64,000 nucleotides of DNA from Neurospora intermedia (lineage: Eukaryota > Ascomycota > Sordariomycetes > Sordariales > Sordariaceae), in the NCBI GenBank assembly GCA_037102815.1, contig BTPP01000005.1, positions 3,410,001-3,474,000 of the forward strand, in the 5' to 3' direction. Made by a program: the position numbers and the translations under genes. Every line of letters begins with the position of its first letter. Positions within the stretch are counted from its first letter, which is position 1. The notes under the pieces are model-generated. The model ran no database searches. It was not told the origin of the DNA and was given only the letters and a program-made list of their open reading frames with translations. Below are positions 57,933 through 64,000 of the stretch, piece after piece.

Positions 57933-59852
57933 ATGAGTATCGACATCCAGGCCACGACTCAACAGGGCGTACGCATTGCCGTAGAGGGTTGTGTGAGTTT
58001 TACAATCTCCCCTACACCACCAGTTGACTGAACCCAATCCTAACGCCAATCCCAGGGCCATGGCACACTCAACGCCATATACGCCGCCACTGAAAAATCG
58101 GCCAAGGAACGCGGATGGGATGGCGTCGACCTCCTCATCATCGGAGGCGATTTCCAAGCCGTCCGCAATGCCGCTGATCTAAACGCCATGTCTGTACCCA
58201 AGAAGTATCGCGAACTCGGGGATTTTCACGAGTATTACAGCGGCGTCCACAAGGCGCCATACCTGACCATCTTCGTCGCCGGCAACCACGAGGCTGCTTC
58301 GCACTTGTGGGAGCTGTACTACGGCGGCTGGGTGTGCCCTAACATCTACTACATGGGCGCCGCCAACGTTCTTCGGTTGGGTCCCCTGCGCATCGCGGGG
58401 ATGAGTGGTATCTGGAAGGGATACAACTATCGCAAAGCGCATCACGAGCGCCTACCATTCAACGACGACGATGTCAAGAGCTTTTACCACGTCCGCGAGA
58501 TCGATGTTCGCAAGCTGTTGCAACTGCAGACCCAGGTGGATATTGGCATCAGCCACGACTGGCCAAGGGCCATCGAGAGGCATGGCAACACCAAACACCT
58601 CTGGAACATGAAGCCGGATTTTGAGAGGGAGTCGGCTGATGGATCGCTGGGAAATCAGGCGGCCGAGTATGTGATGGATAGGCTGAGGCCACCCTACTGG
58701 TTCTCGGCGCATCTGCATTGCAAATACTCGGCTATCAAGACGTATGATCTGCCGAAGGAGACGACTAGTGAGGGAGGAGAGACAACGAAACCAGAGGAGA
58801 CAGCCGTTCCTCAGCCCCAAGAGCAGCAACCTGCACCAGCGGCCGCGAACCCTGACGAGATAGATCTTGACATGGAGGACGAACCCGCGCCAGCACCCCA
58901 GCAAACAGCAGCACCCGTAGCGACCTCAAACCCCGATGAGATTGATCTCGATGACGATGAAGCTGCGCCTACAGCGCCTTCACAACCCGCTCCCACATCG
59001 GCAGCCCCCGCCGCCGCCGCCGTCACCGAAGAAGAAGAAGACCCAACTGAAGCCCTCCGCTCTCTCCTCCCAGCGTCCTTTTCGAATCCCAACCCCCAAT
59101 CGTCTTACAACGCCCAACCCCACGGCGGCAACAGCGGCAACAAGCCCAAGCCCGGCCATTCAGTTCCCCCAACAATAACCAACACCACCGTCCGCTTCCT
59201 CTCCCTCGACAAATGCCTTCCCGGCCGCAAATTCCTCCAGTTAGCCGAGATCGAACCCATCAACCCTTCAATCGAAAAATTACAACGTCCGCTCCGCCTC
59301 TCCTACGACCCAGAATGGCTCTCCATTACCCTCGCCTTCCACCCGCTCCTCCGCTCCGCCGTCGGCAAACACTGTCCCTCGGACCCCAACACTCCCATTC
59401 CCGTGGACCTCGGCGAAGCTGGCTACAAGCCCTTGATCGAGGAAGCTCGCAAGTGGGTAGATGAGAACATTACTGGAGAGAAACTGTTGGTGCCGGAGGA
59501 TTTCGTGCAGACGGCGCCGCCGATCGATTTGGTTAACAGGCCGGAAACGGGAAATATGACGGATGAGATGCCGGTGGAGTATACGAATCCGCATACGGCT
59601 GAGTTTTGTCGGTTGTTGGGGGTGGAGAATTATTGGGATGCTAGTGAGGAGGAGAGGGAAGGGAGGAGGGCGCAGGGGCCGAGGCCGATGGCGGAGAGGT
59701 TTGGTGGACGTGGTGGTGGGTATAGAGGTGGTGGACGCGGCGGTGGTGGAGGAGGAGGAGGAGGATGGAGAGGTGGACGTGGAGGTCGAGGAGGTGGAGG
59801 AAGGGGAGGAGGCGGTGGTAGGGGTAGAGGTAGAGGACGCGGTGGATGGTAA
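57933..59852 (+). CDS. dbr1: RNA lariat debranching enzyme
   Basis: Two exons (57933-57992 and 58056-59852) give 618 residues. Dbr1 hydrolyses the 2'-5' bond of excised intron lariats in the nucleus. The calcineurin-like metallophosphoesterase domain shows AVEGCGHGTLNAIY (metal-binding C-x-H), LLIIGGDFQAVRN, IFVAGNHEAASHLWELYYGG, NVLRLGPLRIAGMSGIWKGY, DIGISHDWP and WFSAHLHCKYSA. The intron falls exactly within the first metal motif, so both exons are needed. A linker with three EIDLD acidic repeats precedes the conserved Dbr1 C-terminal domain (FLSLDKCLPGRKFLQLAEIE, SYDPEWLSITLAFHPLL). A final RGG/GRGRGRG tail is longer than in yeast and suggests extra RNA binding. Identification is secure. 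Confidence 0.97.
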
Positions 59853-60060
59853 TGGATGGTTGTGTGGTGGAATTGTCGAAGTGCACGAGTGCCTTGATCT
59901 TTTCTGTAGCCTTCCTCCTCCTCCGTGTTCAACTCCATATCAGCACCATCAATACCACGTCTTGCTCCGGTGGCAGGACTTTTCCTTCTGGTCTTTCTCT
60001 TGCAACTCTCTTGCTGTTCATGAAAGACAGCGTAGAAAAAAGCAAAAGATAAAAAAGAAA

Positions 60061-60179
60061 ACATACAACACCAGGGATTCGCTGGTCGTCACCGACCCAA
60101 CTACTAGTCTGGCCCTCACTGGCTTATCTATGGGAGAGCGGACGGGATCCCGAGTTTTCCAGTGGGTATGGTCGTATGT
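60061..60179 (-). rRNA. 5S ribosomal RNA gene
   Basis: The minus strand reads ACATACGACCATACCCACTG... to ...CAGCGAATCCCTGGTGTTGT and ATGT, 119 nt. The two ends pair as helix I, and CCACTGG pairs with CCAGTG as helix II. The conserved loop A and loop E areas (CATACC, GATCCCGTCCGCTC, TAGTAGTTGGGT) are present. An AT-rich element, TAATAA, lies about 28 nt upstream (minus-strand sense). The transcript would end in a T-run (TTTTCTTTTTT) directly after the 3' end, as for Pol III. It lies alone, about 200 bp behind dbr1 and antisense to it. This matches the dispersed 5S organisation of Neurospora. Confidence 0.96.
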
Positions 60180-60919
60180 GCTTATCAGTCAGCCAAACTC
60201 TGCTTATTACATCAAGTGATGTTTTGGTCTCTTCTCCCTCGCCCCTCAACCGCTTTCTGTCTGCTGTTATCCACGCCCCAGTTCGTCTTTTTTTCTGTGA
60301 TTTACCGTCAGGCTGCTAGGCACATTGAAAGTTCAGAGCATGACACTATTTGACTTTGATGGTTTGGCGTTGATGCATTTGTGTCGCTGCGCCCAAAAAA
60401 AATTTAACTTGGTGTCTGGCGTTAAGGTGATGCTCTTGATAGTGGTTGAAGGATGATCATTATTGTGTCTTCTCGCCAAGTTCTCTAGAGCCAGTCTCTG
60501 GCTGCATGGCCAGGCCCTTCCATACGGCAATGACACTACCATGCCCCTGTTCTCCATTAGACCCTGTAATTAACATACTCGGGACTGATGGGTGCCCCAC
60601 GGCATCAGAAGCCTTTTTGTGCAACCGAAGCAGGAGAGTACGGCCTGGGAGGAAGACTGCAGTGACAGCCATGACCTGTATTCATAGGGGGCATGTCTGT
60701 ATCCTGGACTCCCCAAGATTTTGGTTGGTGTGTTGTCCATTCCAGGATCAAAACACCTCTACCCATCTTCAACTTGCTCCGTACGCTTCGTCTGACAGAG
60801 AGTATGGCAACAGCAGAGGTATGTAGCACATTTTCCGTCCGTTCTTTGTATGCGTGTGATCCTTCTCTACCTCTGTATTTCACTGCTTACGTTCGCATTA
60901 GGCAGCTATCCAACCATAC
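60180..60919. other. Intergenic, 5S gene to DUF2470 gene
   Basis: 740 bp: 5' flank of the 5S gene and 3' flank of the next gene. Open frames such as 60446-60826 have no domain. Nothing else recognised. Confidence 0.4.
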
Positions 60920-61777
60920 TTAATGCTGCTTCCTCTCCAGCTCCGCCGCCTTTTCATCATACCTCCTGAAGGCCATATACCCCTCAAAGAATACGCTAAC
61001 CATCCACTTCAACCACGTCAACCCGCCCATCGGAATCTTCTCGTTCTTCGCCAGCCTCGTCCGCTCAAACATGACCATCTCGGCGATATGGATCCCCAAC
61101 ACGGGCCAGAACATGGCATTCACCAACCACTTGAACCCATCCGCGCCTCCTACAGGCCACCATTTCTGCGTGAACTCCCACGCCCACAGGCCCTGCTCCA
61201 CGTGCCCTCCCTTAACAGCTGCATAACAGCCAAAGAAGAAGGCAACACTAATAGCCACGGCGCCGTCCCAAAACAGTCTAGGCGCCAGGTACGTATCGAC
61301 CACAGCACCACCTCCCTTCTTCTTCTTCTTCTCCTCCTCTCCCTTCCCACCGTTCTTCTTTTCCTCCTCCTCGCTAGCCACTCCCTCAACAGGAAGCCCC
61401 AACCCCTCCCTGGCCTCCTTGGTCATGGCCACCAACCTCTCCCTCCTCTCTGCCCAGCTCTTCATGGGCGGGTGGATGGGGATCGTATGCGCAATCGTCG
61501 TCCTGGTTTGGAAAGCTCCCTCCTTGGCGCGCGTCTGCACTTTCAGTTCCGCCAGGGACATGTCGACGAGGCGAAGGTCGACGTCCTCGCCGCGGAGGTC
61601 GCGGACGAGTTGGCGGACGGGCTTTTCGAGATCTAGGGGAAGTTGGAGGAGGGCCAAGGGACTGTAGTGGATGAGCATGTGCAGGAGGTCGGTGGCGTGG
61701 TCCTTGTTCATGTGGGCGATGGTGCGGGCGAGGGAGGTGGGGTCGATGCCGTCTTTGTTGGTGGTGGGGGTGGCCAT
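60920..61777 (-). CDS. DUF2470-domain protein with C-terminal membrane segments
   Basis: The gene is intronless with 285 residues. The N-terminal part (about 10-105) reads IAHMNKDHATDLLHMLIHYS and LRLVDMSLAELKV. This is the heme-oxygenase/pyridoxamine-oxidase-like DUF2470 domain with its H-x-NxDH motif. A charged linker with poly-Lys/Glu follows (130-160). The C-terminus has DGAVAISVAFFFGCYAAVKG and GFKWLVNAMFWPVLGIHIAE, two probable membrane helices, and a basic-rich end. The domain alone occurs in plastid and bacterial heme-related proteins; a fusion to a membrane anchor is common in ascomycetes but uncharacterised. Function unknown. Confidence 0.82.
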   Translation of the reverse strand: MATPTTNKDGIDPTSLARTIAHMNKDHATDLLHMLIHYSPLALLQLPLDLEKPVRQLVRDLRGEDVDLRLVDMSLAELKVQTRAKEGAFQTRTTIAHTIPIHPPMKSWAERRERLVAMTKEAREGLGLPVEGVASEEEEKKNGGKGEEEKKKKKGGGAVVDTYLAPRLFWDGAVAISVAFFFGCYAAVKGGHVEQGLWAWEFTQKWWPVGGADGFKWLVNAMFWPVLGIHIAEMVMFERTRLAKNEKIPMGGLTWLKWMVSVFFEGYMAFRRYDEKAAELERKQH

Positions 61778-62258
61778 TGTTGCGGTGGTGGTTTGCTTGG
61801 TTTTCTATGTGTTTGGTGGCCTGGTGGTGGATTTTTCTTCGTTGAGATATTTAACTCTTGGCTGGTGGAAGGAGAGGGTTGATGATCAGTAAGGTACCTA
61901 TGAAATGGGAGGAGGAGGGAAAGGAGAGGTGAGGTGAGGTTGAGATTAGGTTGGAGCTTGGGGCGCGCTTCGCTGGCACGCTACAGTTACCAGGTGGTCC
62001 GATTGGGCACATTACAGGGGAACCACAACTGTGGGTCGATGAGATCAGGGTCAGGTAGTAGGGGTGACCCATGCGCGGGGCTTGCAGGTTGCCGCTGAGC
62101 CGCTGATAATTGTTAGTGCGTCCTGTTGAACTGCACTTCAACCCAACGTCTCCTTACTCGATTCACTTCACTGCTATCGTCGCCATGGGCACGGAATGGA
62201 GAAAAAGATGAATTACAGCCTCTATCTTACATGATACAGGTTCCCTAGTAATTTCCGA
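61778..62258. other. Intergenic, 480 bp
   Basis: Promoter of the DUF2470 gene and 3' flank of the following minus-strand gene. No other feature seen. Confidence 0.4.
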
Positions 62259-63407
62259 CTACCACCGGTCGTCAAAATGAAATGCTGGATCGATGTAGGT
62301 GTTTCTCGATCCAGCCTTGATGGTCTTCATGATCCTTTTCCTACCCTCTTGGGCGTCGATTATCTGGCTTCCCTTTTCCGCGCACAGGACGGCCGCCACA
62401 TATCGCCTCAGAATTCCACCCCCATCCGATCTCACCTTCTCCTTGTTTGGCTTGGGAATCTCTAAACACGATGAGGAGGCCAGTTGAAAGAGGTTGGCTG
62501 TGGCCCAGAACAGGTGTACGGTGGCCGAGAGGTAGGCCCTGATAGGGTCGATCATCAATACTTTCAGAGGAGATTGCGACCTGTTTCGGCTCTTGAGGTA
62601 ACGGTCCAGGCTCCCTAGAAGCCCCTTGAGAAGCTTGACTTGCCGAATTTCTTCCTCAATCTTCTCCAACTCCTCCCATAGGGGCAGCGTCCCTGGGCTC
62701 ATCTTGGCCCTTCTGCGAACCTCCTGGAAACGCTGACAGATCTTGGTCTCCACGATCATGGCCGAAACAATCGCTTCATCGACCTCCTCTCGCAAACTGA
62801 CTTGCCATTCTGGCCCAGGCACTGTCACCGGAGCACGACCTGCCTCCTCTATCCAACCCTCTTCGTGCATTCGTCTCACCATGTCATATTCCGACATCGC
62901 CTCTACTTGAGCACGGCATTGTTTTGTCAAGTCGGCTTCCTCCTGCTCCTCTTTGGACAATGTGATATCGCTGCAATGGGGGAGACACCATATCGCGGAC
63001 TTGTCCTTGTGCATGGCCCTTGCCAAGACCCTGGGGAAGGAAGGATGTGTTTGGGCAGAGACTAGATAATGGCCATCTGGCTTGCCGGCATGTTTTTGCA
63101 GGAGATCAACGAGGGAAATTTCCCGGTGACGTACCGCCACTTTTGCTCGGTTGAGATCGTTGCAGTGTGCTTGGTCTCGTAGCCGCGAGAACCATACTTC
63201 TGGATTGGCGTCTACGAATATCTCCAGCGCAACTGTTGACACTGGCAGGGCCATGACGACGGGTATGTGCTAAGTCCTCTGGATGATCTTGAATGGGCCG
63301 TGTGAGTATGGGCAGAATATGTTGGACTCAGAGCAGAAGGGCGATGGTGCTTTAGCGCTCACCATATACCAGCTGGAAGACGGGACAAACGGTTGTCCTT
63401 TATACAT
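62259..63407 (-). CDS. Unrecognised 351-residue protein
   Basis: Preferred model: exon 1 63407-63363 (MYKGQPFVPSSSWYM), a 93 bp intron with GTGAGC donor and CTTAG acceptor, and exon 2 63269-62259. The joined frame reads WYMHIPVVMALPVSTVALEI. If the first exon is wrong, translation starts at 63254 (331 residues). The protein has EIFVDANPEVWFSRLRDQAH, a helical charged middle (LSKEEQEEADLTKQCRAQVE; LPLWEELEKIEEEIRQVKLL) and a more hydrophobic stretch (YLSATVHLFWATANLFQLAS). No domain, signal peptide or clear membrane protein topology is recognised. It may be lineage-restricted. The uninterrupted 1 kb frame and biased codons support a real gene. Confidence 0.68.
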
Positions 63408-63914
63408 CAGCGGCACTGTTTGTCGCTTGAAGTTGATTGTCGAGGGAAACACTCATTGAGCAACCATCGCGGCCTGAATGACATCTTCCACGATCAAGCA
63501 ACCATAACAATCATCAAACTTGACGGGAGAATGATCAGTGCACGAGGCAAGCAATTAAGCTGAGCGACAAATTGGTTATCGATGCTGCGGAAAAGACGGA
63601 ACTGAAGCAAACTGCCTGTATCATGAACTGAAGGCTGACCACACAGACACGGAATTGTAATACGCTAACATGCCAACACACGTCAGAATCAATTATGGAC
63701 CGAAATCTCGATTCTGTCCTGACTCTCTCACAATCTTTCTACCAGTAAGCTCAAGCTCTCCAGCTTGTCCCTTGTTCCTCTATTCACCTCACAAACTAGC
63801 TAGGGCTTAACATTTTGGTCGGATTTTTTTTTCTCTTCTGACCAGATGCCCAACCAACACATCTGTCTCATCAGAAGCGATCTTGGGGAAAGAAGTCAAC
63901 AAAAATGAAAAAAA
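63408..63914. other. Intergenic, 507 bp
   Basis: Promoter of the unrecognised gene, ending in the A-rich 3' flank of the second 5S gene (the T-run terminator on the minus strand). Nothing else. Confidence 0.4.
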
Positions 63915-64000
63915 ATATACAGCACCTGGGATTCGCTGGTCGTCACCGACCCAACTACTAGTCAGGCGATTAGTGGCTTATCTATGGGAGAGCGGACGGG
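63915..64000 (-). rRNA. 5S ribosomal RNA gene, 3' part only (cut by window edge)
   Basis: The 86 bases match the 3' two-thirds of the 5S gene at 60061-60179: CCCGTCCGCTCTCCCATAGA, then TAAGCC, and later TAGTAGTTGGGTCGGTGACG then ACCAGCGAATCCC. Differences cluster in helix II (CCACTAATCGCC instead of CCAGTGAGGGCC) and in the 3' strand of helix I (GTGCTGTATAT). A T-run follows the 3' end. The 5' third lies beyond base 64000, so whether the gene is intact cannot be judged here. Confidence 0.88.

Noticed and set aside
59630-60064. Pro-rich minus frame over the dbr1 3' end
   Set aside because: Reverse translation of the RGG/Gly-rich tail of Dbr1.
1-64000. RIP-mutated repeat or virus-like element
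   Set aside because: No long AT-rich blocks with TpA excess, and no reverse transcriptase, integrase, capsid or polymerase motifs were seen in any frame I read; a computed RIP index would be needed to exclude short remnants.

Overview
The window is nuclear DNA of a filamentous ascomycete. It is best matched to a Sordariomycete of the Neurospora/Sordaria type. Four things point there: introns are mostly short (about 50-110 bp) with GTRNGT donors and CTAAC-type branch sites; the housekeeping proteins are of clear fungal type; a single 5S rRNA gene lies between protein genes, with part of a second 3.8 kb away (the dispersed 5S layout known from Neurospora); and there is no operon logic. I can read about 21 confident or likely protein genes, two F-box-like genes plus relics of two more, one complete and one edge-cut 5S gene, and one candidate non-autonomous inverted-repeat element. 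The species call is an inference.

Left part (1-7.3 kb): the 5' end of a CIR_N/LENG1-like gene runs off the left edge and is divergent from sec18/NSF. After a 2.4 kb gene-poor stretch comes a stomatin/SPFH gene.

Accessory island (7.3-18.1 kb): a minus-strand cluster of related F-box-like genes. Two look intact (10311-12021 and 14211-15878) and share intron positions and phases. One is a multi-break relic (9312-9975), and one is a lone F-box first exon (13688-13720). To the right is a roughly 600 bp element with degenerate inverted ends and a 9-bp flanking direct repeat (16168-16769).

Housekeeping block (18.1-27 kb): 40S protein uS2 (with a 20-nt micro-exon), divergent from mitochondrial uS15m; V-ATPase subunit d, divergent from Nop58; then a Hub1/UBL5 ubiquitin-like protein fused to an N-terminal RS/RD domain. 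Ribosome, snoRNP and splicing functions recur here, but this looks like chance clustering of housekeeping genes.

Middle (27-42 kb): a 12-exon gene built of twelve C-x4-C...C-x2-H zinc-binding modules, in which every intron interrupts the last histidine codon of a module; a YAG7-like RGG protein; CENP-W divergent from prefoldin subunit 4 (which has a GC-AG intron); and a DHA1-type MFS transporter with a long cytosolic tail.

Right part (42-64 kb): a large disordered protein of unknown function, a secreted acid phosphatase, DASH subunit Dad1, elongin C, Rho4 GTPase, an alpha/beta hydrolase, lariat debranching enzyme Dbr1, a 5S gene, a DUF2470/transmembrane protein, an unrecognised 351-residue protein, and the second 5S gene cut by the window edge.

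The most interesting items for follow-up are the exon-per-module zinc protein, the F-box-like paralog cluster, the inverted-repeat element with Pol III-like boxes, and the two 5S isotypes, whose differences fall in paired helices. No virus-like element, CRISPR, plasmid or bacterial-style defence system was seen.
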